The notes below the pieces were generated by a model. The model saw only the letters and a list, made by a program, of their open reading frames with translations, did not search any database and had not been told where the DNA came from. The position numbers and the translations under genes are program-made. A DNA stretch of 64,000 bases. Source: Ilumatobacteraceae bacterium (lineage in GTDB: Bacteria > Actinomycetota > Acidimicrobiia > Acidimicrobiales > Ilumatobacteraceae). Shown piece by piece: positions 8,701 through 16,999 of this stretch. The first letter of the stretch is position 1; every line of letters begins with the position of its first letter. The stretch lies in contig JAWPMO010000001.1 of the NCBI GenBank assembly GCA_033344875.1, forward strand, positions 4,675,595 to 4,739,594, written 5' to 3'.

Positions 8701-11202
8701 TCAGCGCGGCGCGAGGACCGGCGGCTTCGTCGGCAGACCGAGCCGGTCGTCGCTGCGGAGCGGGCTCACCCACCGTCGGGGATCGAACGGTTTCCGCGGA
8801 TCGTCGTCCGATCGCCCCTGCTCCTCGTCGTCGGGCAGCCGCCCGGACGGGTCCTTGACCGGTCCGAGCACCACGGAGATCGGCACGTGCCGGACGAACC
8901 CGGCGGTGTCGGCCCGTGCCGCCCCGATCTCGTCGTGGGAGTCGGCGTGCAGCAGCGTGTGCTGCATGTTCGCGATCAGCGGCCGCTCGGGGGCCCGGAT
9001 CTCGATGTAGCCGGAGTACGCGCCGTCGGGGAGGTCGGCCCAGCCCCGGTACACCCCGTCGAGCATGTCGTCGTGCAGGCGCAGGTCGTGCCAGGGCCCG
9101 CCGGGCCGTCGGATCCGGGCGCCGACCGTCAAGCCGGTCAGCGGTTCGACGAAGCGGGCCCCGGCACGGAACTCCACCGGACAACCGGCGCCGTGCCGGA
9201 GGGCCTCGCCGAAGACGGTGACCTCCCGATGGTCGATCGCTGCGATCGCCTTGGACGGAACGGCCGCGCCCCGGTCGAGGCGCACGCCGATCACGAGCCA
9301 CTGACCGGCCGCCGGACGCTCGATCTTGGCGAACTCGTACGGCTCGGGCCCGGCGTTCCAGGCGACGACCTCGCCCGCCGACGGATGGACCTCGTTGCCG
9401 CTCGGATCGATCAGGTACATCCAGTACGTGGCCGGCTCGCCGTGCGAGAGCGTGAACGTCGTGTTCTGAGCGCCCTTCTCGACCTCGAGCCCGAACCAGG
9501 TGTAGCGATGCGGAGCCGAACCGCGAGCGCTGACCGCCTTCTCGAAGGGGAGCAGGCCGAACTCGGCGATCAACTCGTCGAGCGACGGGCGGTCGGGTGG
9601 TGCGATGTCGTCCGCCTTGCGGGCGAGTTCGTCGAGCCGATCGTCGACCTCCTTGGTGTCGCCGCCGCCGCTTCCGGTCGTCGAGAGCATGCCGCCGCGG
9701 ATGACGGCGTTGATCTCGATCATCGCCGCCTGGATCGCTGCGGCGTCGGAACCTTCACCGGCGGTCTGCGCGGTGCCGCCGGTGTCGGACGCGAGTTCGA
9801 CCAGACCCGGCAGGTCCATCTCGGCGCCGGCGCCGACGCCGAGCGTGTGGATGTTGGTGTTGGCCGAGCGGTAGGGATCGACCGCATCGGCCACCGCGGT
9901 ACCACCCGCGTTGTGGGCGCCGTCGGTGATCAGCACGGCTGCCTGCACGCTCGCGGGCGTCGCCGGACTCGTGATCTGCCCCAAGGCGTCCAGGAGCCCG
10001 TCGACGATGTTCGTCCCACCCGCCGCGGTCTGGTTGTCGATCGTGTCGAGCTCGGCTGCCACCGCCGTGTCGCTCAGGGTGCCGAAACCGACCAGCGGGA
10101 GCTGCACGGCTGCAGCGTTGTCGTACCAGACGATCGTGAGCTGATCGTCTTCGACAGCGGCGTTCTCGATCCAGAACTTGGCGCCGGTCTGGACGCCCTG
10201 CAGCCGTGCCCCGCTGTTGCGGTTCATCGACCCGGAGCGATCGAGCACCAGTGCCAGCCGGACGTTCGGGTCGAGCTCGACCCAGGTGGGAGCGGTCCAC
10301 CCGCCCGGCATGGTCGTGTTCGCAGCGTCCGAGCTGTCGGGGTCGCCCGAGCTCAGGTTCGTGAACCCGTCGACCGCGACGATCGTCTCCCAGCAGGGCT
10401 CGCCCAGGTCGCTCTCCTGGTCGGTGTCACCGTCGGGATCGTGGTTGGCGGCCGTGCAGAACTCGGTCACTGGTTGTGGATGCGGTGTCCAGGTGCCGTC
10501 CGGCGCGAGATCGCCGGCGCTGCTCCTGCTGAACTCCATGATGCAGGCGCCCGTCGACCGGTCGCCGGTGCACTCGACGTCGTCGACCCACTGGATCGTC
10601 ACGGCCTCCCAGATGCAGTCCTGGGGGTTGTCGGTGAACGCCGACACGGTGGTGATGCGGTTGCCCACCTTCGACAGGATCTCGATCGTCTCGACCGGCT
10701 GCCCCTCGAACCGGAGGAGCGCGTTCGCCCCGGCGTAGTTGGCGTCGGGTTCGTCGTGCGAGGTACTCGTCAGCGGGATCGTGCGGTTGCCGTGACCGGC
10801 CGGCAACGTGGCGTCGGTGTCGATCCACATTCCCTCCGATCGGGCGTACTCCTCCTTGAGACCCCACACGTGATGCCCCATCTCGTGGAGGATCGACAGG
10901 ACCTGCTGCTGGGCGTACGCCGGCAGGAAGATCGCCTCGCCGGACTGCCCCCACTTGCCGTTGGTGCCGAGCGCCCGGCCCGCCGTGTCGGGGTCGAGGA
11001 CGAACTCGGCGTTGTTGGCGCCGGCGTTGTTCTCCGCGACCCAGATCGTCCCGATCCGGAGTTGCCCCTCGGTCGCGTTCCAGAGCAGCTCGGACGCCTT
11101 GCTGAACGCCCGCTGCCACCGATCCCGGTCGTCGGCGTTCATGTTGTAGTTCGCGGTGATCTGGAAGTTCAGGACCTGCCCGCTGCGATTGCCGTTCCCC
11201 AT
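8701..11202 (-). CDS. CLCA-like protein: HExxH metallopeptidase-like domain plus VWA domain
   Basis: 833 residues. The N-terminal third contains HEMGHHVWGLKEEY at about 106-119, which matches the HExxH...E zinc-protease motif of animal CLCA (calcium-activated chloride channel regulator) proteins. Also CLCA-like is a Cys-containing stretch (about 215-265) with CIMEF and VTEFCTAANH. A von Willebrand A domain follows at about 310-500, with MIDAS motif DRSGSMN and a later GGTNIVDGL. The C-terminal part is beta-rich, like the CLCA beta-sandwich region. No signal peptide is visible at the chosen ATG, which has AGAGGAAC just upstream; this is odd for such a domain set. The lipoprotein gene lies upstream on the same strand with a 79-bp gap. 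Domain assignment is good; function is unknown. Confidence 0.8.
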   Translation of the reverse strand: MGNGNRSGQVLNFQITANYNMNADDRDRWQRAFSKASELLWNATEGQLRIGTIWVAENNAGANNAEFVLDPDTAGRALGTNGKWGQSGEAIFLPAYAQQQVLSILHEMGHHVWGLKEEYARSEGMWIDTDATLPAGHGNRTIPLTSTSHDEPDANYAGANALLRFEGQPVETIEILSKVGNRITTVSAFTDNPQDCIWEAVTIQWVDDVECTGDRSTGACIMEFSRSSAGDLAPDGTWTPHPQPVTEFCTAANHDPDGDTDQESDLGEPCWETIVAVDGFTNLSSGDPDSSDAANTTMPGGWTAPTWVELDPNVRLALVLDRSGSMNRNSGARLQGVQTGAKFWIENAAVEDDQLTIVWYDNAAAVQLPLVGFGTLSDTAVAAELDTIDNQTAAGGTNIVDGLLDALGQITSPATPASVQAAVLITDGAHNAGGTAVADAVDPYRSANTNIHTLGVGAGAEMDLPGLVELASDTGGTAQTAGEGSDAAAIQAAMIEINAVIRGGMLSTTGSGGGDTKEVDDRLDELARKADDIAPPDRPSLDELIAEFGLLPFEKAVSARGSAPHRYTWFGLEVEKGAQNTTFTLSHGEPATYWMYLIDPSGNEVHPSAGEVVAWNAGPEPYEFAKIERPAAGQWLVIGVRLDRGAAVPSKAIAAIDHREVTVFGEALRHGAGCPVEFRAGARFVEPLTGLTVGARIRRPGGPWHDLRLHDDMLDGVYRGWADLPDGAYSGYIEIRAPERPLIANMQHTLLHADSHDEIGAARADTAGFVRHVPISVVLGPVKDPSGRLPDDEEQGRSDDDPRKPFDPRRWVSPLRSDDRLGLPTKPPVLAPR

Positions 11203-11281
11203 GGTCGTTCCTCTCGGTGTTCCCTCGTCGGTACTGACAGAGAGGCGCGTGCACGCCTTCAGATACGTGCGTGGCGACGAA

Positions 11282-11842
11282 TCAGCCGTCGCAGTCGGGC
11301 GACCAGATGCCGAGCTCCTGGTCGCGGGCGTCCTGCTCGGTGGATCGATACTTCGCCGGGTCGGGACCCTCGCCCGTGGAGCGCGCCAACCCGAGCGAGA
11401 GCATCACGAGCGCGAGGTCGTCGCCGGTGTCACCGACGACCGTGGCGTCGTCGATCCGGCCGTTGCGGGCTTCGGGAGGGGTGACCGTGACGGTCCGGCC
11501 GCCGCCGGTGATGAACGCGAGCGAGTCGGTCGCTTGTTGTGCGAGACAGGCGTCGCCGACCGGCACGTCGATCCCTGCGAGGGTCGCCGTGGCGCGCTCG
11601 AGCCCCTGGTGGAGCTCGAGCGTTCGGCCGTCGATCGCACTCGCGATGCGCCATTGGCGGCCGTCGACGGGTGCCGGCGGAACCTCCGCGGCGACGGCCG
11701 CGGCGCGCGGCGTCAGCACCGCCGGATCGATGGTGCCGTGGATCGGTTCGAGGGGCTCGTCGTCGGCGACCTCGGGCAGCGAGCACCCGGCGATCACCAA
11801 TGCGGCGCACATCGGCACCGCCCAACCCGTCACCGGCCTCAC
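11282..11842 (-). CDS. Lipoprotein with staphylococcal-nuclease-like fold
   Basis: 186 residues from GTG 11842. The N-terminus MRPVTGWAVPMCAALVIAGC is a short lipoprotein signal with lipobox VIAGC. The mature part contains AIDGRTLELHQG and ATLAGIDVPVGDACLAQQA, the order of elements in the SNase/TNase OB-fold (VxDGDT, then LxGIDxPE, then A). The acidic and arginine catalytic residues of true nucleases are not clearly conserved, so it may be a binding rather than a nuclease domain. It lies 79 bp upstream of the CLCA-like gene in the same direction. Longer starts up to 11926 would put about 28 non-signal residues in front of the lipobox and are less likely. Confidence 0.65.
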   Translation of the reverse strand: MRPVTGWAVPMCAALVIAGCSLPEVADDEPLEPIHGTIDPAVLTPRAAAVAAEVPPAPVDGRQWRIASAIDGRTLELHQGLERATATLAGIDVPVGDACLAQQATDSLAFITGGGRTVTVTPPEARNGRIDDATVVGDTGDDLALVMLSLGLARSTGEGPDPAKYRSTEQDARDQELGIWSPDCDG

Positions 11843-12037
11843 GGCTCCATCAAACCCGCAGCCGCTCGGCGACGCAATCACCCGAGTGGGTGCGATCGAG
11901 TGGTCCGGTTGCCTGTCGATGGGCACCGGGGCCGGGCGGGGTCATGCCGTGGTCGGCCCCGGCCGGACAACTCGTACGTTGCGCCGAGCCGGCGGCGTCC
12001 GAAAGCAGCGAAAGCGGTGAACGCGCCAACCCGGCGA

Positions 12038-13078
12038 TCAGGCCAGTCGGAAGCGAGGTGTGCCGCTCGAGGTGTGCCCGATCCGCGCGGCCGTGTGGCC
12101 GGTCGCACGCAGCTTGCGTAGCACTTCGTCGGTGTGCGCCGGGTCGATGCCGAACACGAGACCGCCGGACGTCTGCGCGTCGGCGATCAGCAAGCGGTGG
12201 ACCTGGTCGTGCGAGCCACCATCGAGGAGATCGACGCCCCACTCGAGGTTGCGGGCGCTGCCGCCCGGCATCACGCCGTCGGCGGCCAGCTCGACCGCAC
12301 CCGGCAGGAACGGCACGGCGTCGAAGTCGACGTCGACGACCACGGCGGACTCGACCGCCATCCGACCGAGGTGTCCGAGCAGCCCGAACCCGGTGACATC
12401 GGTACAACCGGTGGCGCCCGCGGCGACCGCCACCTGGGCGGCCTGATCGTTGAGGCGGGTCATCGACGCGACCGCGGCCTCGGCCGACTCGAGCGGGGCG
12501 ACGTCGCGCTTGATGGCCGTCGTGATGACGCCGACGCCGAGCGGCTTGGTGAGGATGATGTCCTGGCCGGATCGGAGCCCAGCATTGGTCAGGATGTGAT
12601 CGGGGTGGACCTCGCCGGTGACGGCCATGCCGTACTTGGGTTCGGGATCGTCGATCGTGTGACCCCCGACGATCGCGAAGCCACCGGCGGTGGCGATGTC
12701 CTGGCCACCGGCGAGCACCTCGCCGAGCAGCGTGGTCGGGAGCGCGTCGACGTTCCAGCCGACGAGGTTGAGCGCGAACAGCGGCCGGCCGCCCATCGCG
12801 TACACATCGGACACGCTGTTGGCGGCTGCGACACGGCCCCAGGTGCGCGCATCGTCGACCACCGGGGTGATGAAGTCCGCGGTGGAGACCAGGGCTCGCT
12901 CGTCGTCGAGCCGCCACACAGCGGCATCGTCACCGGTGTCGGTGCCGACGAGGAGTTCGGTGGGATGATCGGACTGCAGGTCGCGCACGACGTGCGCGAG
13001 CTCGCCGGGGGCGAGCTTGCAGCCTCAACCCGCGCCGTGGCTGAATTGTGTGAGGCGATGCGTGTGGGGTTCGTCCAT
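12038..13078 (-). CDS. selD: Selenophosphate synthetase, selenocysteine-containing
   Basis: Makes selenophosphate from selenide and ATP, the selenium donor for selenocysteine and selenouridine. The sequence downstream of 12988 encodes an obvious SelD (GTDTGDDAAVWRL, the VSTADFITPVVDD metal/ATP site, VGGHTI, CTDVTGFGLLGHLG, DAQTSGGL). Reading upstream in the same frame, ATG 13078 gives MDEPHTHRLTQFSHGAG, then an in-frame TGA at 13025-13027, then GCKLAPGELAHVV. This is the conserved SelD active-site block G(C/U)GCK, with selenocysteine at residue 18. Total length is then 346, the normal SelD length. A stem-loop follows the UGA. Divergent from the aldo/keto reductase gene. A standard gene call starting at GTG 12988 would lose the active site. 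Confidence 0.93.
12999..13017 (-). promoter_or_regulatory. Candidate bacterial SECIS hairpin in selD
   Basis: Starting about 8 nt after the UGA codon, AGCTCGCC and GGCGAGCT form a perfect 8-bp stem around a CCC loop on the coding strand. Position and compactness fit a bacterial SECIS recognised by SelB. The usual G/U-containing apical loop is not obvious. Confidence 0.5.
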
Positions 13079-13152
13079 GATTCCTCGCTCGTGCCAGCCT
13101 ACGGCCGGGCGACCTCGCGTTTCCGGACGCTGGGATCGGGTACGCCAGGAGC

Positions 13153-14019
13153 ATGACCTCCATCCACGACACGACGACCTTCCGACTCGCCGGCGGCCAC
13201 GAGATCCGCCGGCTCGGCTACGGCGCCATGCAGTTGACCGGCGATGGCGTCTGGGGCGAGCCCGCCGATCCGGTGACCGCCAAGCAGGTGTTGCGCGACG
13301 CCGTCGAGTTGGGTGTGAACTTCTTCGACACCGCCGACTCGTACGGGCCGGAGGTCAGCGAGCGGCTGATCGGCGAGGCGCTCTCGCCGTATGCCGACGA
13401 CGTCGTGATCGCGACGAAGGCGGGTCTGGTTCGACCCGGCCCGGGACAGTGGGAACCGAATGGCTCGCCCGAACACATCCACACCTCGTGCGACCGGAGT
13501 CTGGCGAGGCTCCAACTCGACCGGATCCCGCTGTATCAACTCCATCGCATCGACCCCGACGTCCCGGTCGCCGAGTCGATCGGCGCGATGCTGGAGCTGC
13601 GCGAGGCGGGCAAGATCGATCAGATCGGTGTGTCGGAGGTGACCGTCGACGAACTGCACCAGGTGCGCGAACTGTGTGACGTCGCATCGGTGCAGAACCG
13701 GTTCAACATCGCGGACCAGGACGACTGGAACGACGTGGTGGACGCCTGCGCTGCCGACGGCATCGCGTTCATCCCCTGGTTCCCGTTGGGTTCGGGCGAC
13801 CTCGGATCGACCGGGAAGGCGCTCGACGCTGTCGCTTCCGCGCACGAGACCGACCGGTACGCGGTCGCGCTGGCCTGGCTCCTGCATCGGGCGCCGAACA
13901 TCGTGCCGATCCCCGGGACGAAGTCGCCCGATCACCTGCGGAGCAATGTGTCGGCCGCCCACCTCGTCGACGAGATCACCGACGAGGAGTGGTCGACGCT
14001 CGACTCGGCCGCCGTCTGA
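13153..14019 (+). CDS. Aldo/keto reductase
   Basis: 288 residues. NADPH-dependent carbonyl reductase of the (beta/alpha)8 AKR superfamily, cytoplasmic. The catalytic tetrad is visible: Asp and Tyr in FFDTADSYGPE (about 57-67), Lys in IATKAG, and His in LYQLHRIDP. The NADP-binding C-terminal block VPIPGTKSPDHLRSNVSAA is present. ATG 13153 has no strong ribosome site; the gene is divergent from selD across 74 bp. The substrate is unknown. A GC-rich hairpin without a T tract lies between its end and the convergent LamG/PKD gene. Confidence 0.92.
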   Translation: MTSIHDTTTFRLAGGHEIRRLGYGAMQLTGDGVWGEPADPVTAKQVLRDAVELGVNFFDTADSYGPEVSERLIGEALSPYADDVVIATKAGLVRPGPGQWEPNGSPEHIHTSCDRSLARLQLDRIPLYQLHRIDPDVPVAESIGAMLELREAGKIDQIGVSEVTVDELHQVRELCDVASVQNRFNIADQDDWNDVVDACAADGIAFIPWFPLGSGDLGSTGKALDAVASAHETDRYAVALAWLLHRAPNIVPIPGTKSPDHLRSNVSAAHLVDEITDEEWSTLDSAAV

Positions 14020-14090
14020 ACGCAGCACCCGCGACCGTCTTGCGCCGGCCGGGAGACCGAACACGAGCTTGCTCCACGCGAGCAGACTCC

Positions 14091-14106
14091 CGCCGCGCTC
14101 GCGGCG
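14091..14106. terminator. GC-rich hairpin between convergent genes
   Basis: CGCCGC, loop GCTC and GCGGCG form a 6-bp perfect stem between the ends of the AKR and LamG/PKD genes. No T tract follows, so a terminator role is only possible. Confidence 0.3.
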
Positions 14107-14151
14107 AGCACATGAGTACTCCGGCGCGTGGACGGCGGAACGTCGATCTGA

Positions 14152-16857
14152 TCAGTTCGTGAGATAGCCGAACGCATCGGCGAGGAGGTGGGCGCCGGTG
14201 AGTGCATAGGCATCGATGCGCCCCTGCTCACCGATGTCCACGATCACGCCGTTGGCCCGGACGTCGCCGCCGATCGGGGCGTTGACGTTGGACGTGCCCG
14301 GCCGAGCGAGTCCGGTGGCCCACAGCGTGACATAGCCGGGCGCCGTGCTGATGTACGTCGCGTTGAGCACGACGCCGCTCGCGTCGGCAGGGATCCCGCC
14401 GACGTCGGCGATCTGGACGGTGATGGTCGAGTCGTCGGCGATCACCCCCTTGGGTCCCGGAGCAGGCTCGCTGGGACGGGTGTCGAAGATCCGGCTTGGG
14501 TCGATCGGCACGAAGAGACCGGTGGTGATCGCCGGGGCGGACGGCCCGGTGGCGTAGCCGAGCAGGTCGATCACCACGTGGGTCGACGCGTTCGAGAACA
14601 CGCGGACCTTGCCGTCGGCGCCGATGGGGACGATGACCATGTTGGCGCTCGTCTCGCCGACGCCGCTCGCGTTGACGGAGCTGGCGGTTGGTCGAGGCCC
14701 GTCGGGCCACACGGTCAAGAACGCCGGCGCGGACGGTTCGGTGATCGTCACATTGACGAGAACGGCGCCGGCTCCAGCGGGGATGGCCGAGGTGTCGGCG
14801 ATGGTGACCTCGAGTTCGCCACCGGCCGGAATGCGACCCTTCGGTCCCGGGTCGGAGCCGGGCCGGGTGTCGAGCAATCGTGTCGGCGTCTGGGTGACGA
14901 TACGACCGGAGCTGGTGGCGCCGGACGCCGTGAAGTAGCCGACGACGTCGCCGATCAGGTGGGCCTCGCGGAGGCTGTACAGACTGATCATGCCCTCGTC
15001 GCCCACGGGGACGATCGCCAGGTTCGCCCGGACGGCGCCGGGTTCGATCACGTTGAGGCTGGAGAGTTCGGTCGGACGGGGATCTCCGGTCGGCCATGCC
15101 GTGATGTAGCTCGGTGCGTCGACGGCGACCACGGTCAGATTGATCGCCACGGCGGTGATGTCCGCCGGAACCGATCCGACACCCGCCACCGCGACGTCGA
15201 TCTGCGTGCCCTCGGCGATGACGCCCTTGGGCCCGGGCGCCGCTTCGTCGGGTCGGGTGTCGAACAGCCGGAATGGCGTCACGGCGGTCAGTGCCGACGG
15301 CAGTGCCGTCGGCGGAGAGCTCGCGGCATCGTCCACGACGATCGTCTGTTCCGCCGTCGAGGTGGCGCCGTCGTCGTCGGTGACGGTGAGGGTGACGGTG
15401 TAGGTTCCGCCGGTTGTGTAGGTGTGGCTGGGGGTGGCGCCGTTGCCGGTTGTGCCGTCGCCGAAGTCCCATGACCGCGAGGTGATGACACCGTCGGCGT
15501 CCGACGACGCCCCGCTGTCGAACACACAGAGGAGGAGCCCGCACGACGAGACGAACGTCGCGTCCGGTCCCGTGTTGGAGAGCGGAGCGATCGTCTGTTC
15601 CGCCGTCGAGGTGGCGCCGTCGTCGTCGGTGACGGTGAGGGTGACGGTGTAGGTTCCGCCGGTTGTGTAGGTGTGGCTGGGGGCGGTGCCGTTGCCGGTG
15701 GTGCCGTCGCCGAAGTCCCATGACCGCGAGGTGATGACACCGTCGGCATCCGACGATGCCCCGCTGTCGAACGCGCAGGTGGTCTTGTCACACGCCGCGG
15801 TGAAGTCGGCGTCGGGAGCGAAATTGAGCGTGACCGACCCGGAGGTGGCGTCGACGGCGCCGTCGTCGTCGGTGACGGTGAGGGTGACGGTGTAGGTGCC
15901 GCCGGTTGTGTAGGTGTGGCTGGGGGTAGTGCCGTTGCCGGTGGTGCCGTCGCCGAAGCTCCAGCTCCGTGCCACGATCGTTCCATCCGGGTCGCTCGAC
16001 GAGCTCGAGTCGAAGTCGCAGTCGAGCTGGTCACAGGTGGACGTGAACGAGCCGTTCGGCGGTTCGTTCGCCGGCCCGGAACCCCCTGCCTTCTCGATCT
16101 TCACGTAGTCGATGTTGCCGTTGAAGTAGTCGCAGGAAACCTCGATCTGGTCGCACGAGTACTTCCCTCCGATCGACAACACCTTGGTGTTCGACACCGA
16201 CTGGACGAAATCGTTCGGATCGGATTTGGTGGTCTGCGCTGCCCGCACACCATCGACGAAGAGCCGAACCCGGTTCTGGGTCTTCTCGCATCGGATCGTG
16301 TGCCAGTCGCCGTCGTTCGTCTTGAACTGAGGCTCGTGCGGGGCGCTGGCGCCGAGCGTGTCGCCGTCGACATCTTTGATGAGGCACGTCATGTACCCGT
16401 TCGGCTGCTCGAACTTGAAGTATCCGCCGACCGTCGTGTTCTGCCCCTTCTGGACGATGTTTCCCCAGCTGACCGTGCTGCGGTACCTGAACTCGACAGC
16501 GAAGTCGGAGGTTCCGAAGTCGAGCGCGTCGTTGTCGGGAACGGTCACCAACCGTTCCGTGTCGGCCGGGATCTGGGTCGGCGACACTGCATTGAAGCGG
16601 TAGCCGGTGGCGCCCCCCGTTCCGACCCCCGTGCTGACCAGGGAACCGATCGACCCGTCGAGGTCGTTCGGGCCTGAATCGTCCATCTTCGCGGCGCCCG
16701 ACGACTCGTTCATCTGGTAGTTCGCGATCACCGGCATGAGGGTCGGATCCACGGCGCTGGCCGTCGACGCCGGCAGCGCAACCAAGGAGGTCAACGTGAG
16801 TGCGAGTGCGATCGCGACCCCGCTGCCGAGGTACCCACCAATTCGTTGTCCGCTCAT
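14152..16857 (-). CDS. Secreted LamG-like / PKD / RLFDTRP-repeat surface protein
   Basis: 901 residues from ATG 16857. A signal peptide (GSGVAIALALTLTSLVALPA, cleavage near ASTASA) is followed by a concanavalin/LamG-like domain (about 40-260, with IANYQMNESSG, FAVEFRYR, GDWHTIRCEKTQ and LFVDGVRAA). Three PKD domains follow (about 272-535, each with a WxFGDGTTGNG core and TYTVTLTVTDDDGA). Three tandem beta domains of about 125 residues end the protein, each opening with RLFDTRP or RIFDTRP and ending in a ...DxxGYxT motif. Such repeats are common in secreted actinobacterial proteins; function is unknown. It is a tandem paralogue of the gene at 17000-19186. Likely cell-surface adhesion or matrix, by inference. 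Confidence 0.82.
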   Translation of the reverse strand: MSGQRIGGYLGSGVAIALALTLTSLVALPASTASAVDPTLMPVIANYQMNESSGAAKMDDSGPNDLDGSIGSLVSTGVGTGGATGYRFNAVSPTQIPADTERLVTVPDNDALDFGTSDFAVEFRYRSTVSWGNIVQKGQNTTVGGYFKFEQPNGYMTCLIKDVDGDTLGASAPHEPQFKTNDGDWHTIRCEKTQNRVRLFVDGVRAAQTTKSDPNDFVQSVSNTKVLSIGGKYSCDQIEVSCDYFNGNIDYVKIEKAGGSGPANEPPNGSFTSTCDQLDCDFDSSSSSDPDGTIVARSWSFGDGTTGNGTTPSHTYTTGGTYTVTLTVTDDDGAVDATSGSVTLNFAPDADFTAACDKTTCAFDSGASSDADGVITSRSWDFGDGTTGNGTAPSHTYTTGGTYTVTLTVTDDDGATSTAEQTIAPLSNTGPDATFVSSCGLLLCVFDSGASSDADGVITSRSWDFGDGTTGNGATPSHTYTTGGTYTVTLTVTDDDGATSTAEQTIVVDDAASSPPTALPSALTAVTPFRLFDTRPDEAAPGPKGVIAEGTQIDVAVAGVGSVPADITAVAINLTVVAVDAPSYITAWPTGDPRPTELSSLNVIEPGAVRANLAIVPVGDEGMISLYSLREAHLIGDVVGYFTASGATSSGRIVTQTPTRLLDTRPGSDPGPKGRIPAGGELEVTIADTSAIPAGAGAVLVNVTITEPSAPAFLTVWPDGPRPTASSVNASGVGETSANMVIVPIGADGKVRVFSNASTHVVIDLLGYATGPSAPAITTGLFVPIDPSRIFDTRPSEPAPGPKGVIADDSTITVQIADVGGIPADASGVVLNATYISTAPGYVTLWATGLARPGTSNVNAPIGGDVRANGVIVDIGEQGRIDAYALTGAHLLADAFGYLTN
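15340..15990. repeat. Near-identical tandem DNA repeats encoding PKD domains
   Basis: Three tandem copies of a 243-249 bp unit inside the LamG/PKD gene. The segments from about 15340, 15590 and 15850 share long identical blocks, including GTCGTCGGTGACGGTGAGGG. Copies one and two are almost identical over about 180 bp. Whole repeat periods are multiples of 3, so gain or loss of a unit would keep the frame. Confidence 0.85.
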
Positions 16858-16999
16858 CCATCCGCCCCGTCGAGTGATCGGCACGAGCGTCCCCAACCGC
16901 CGCTCCGTCGCCATCACGACGATATCACCGCACAGCGTGGCGAATTCGTCAAAAGACTTGGTGATAACGAGATGTTCGGGTCGATCGCCGGAGGTTCGT

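Noticed and set aside
8887-11484. 865-codon open frame on the + strand opposite the CLCA-like gene
   Set aside because: Composition is that of a shadow frame in high-GC DNA. The minus strand shows the HExxH and VWA domains and a proper start.
12038-12988. SelD starting at GTG 12988
   Set aside because: This start removes the catalytic GUGCK block and about 30 conserved residues. The UGA-containing longer frame fits the family.
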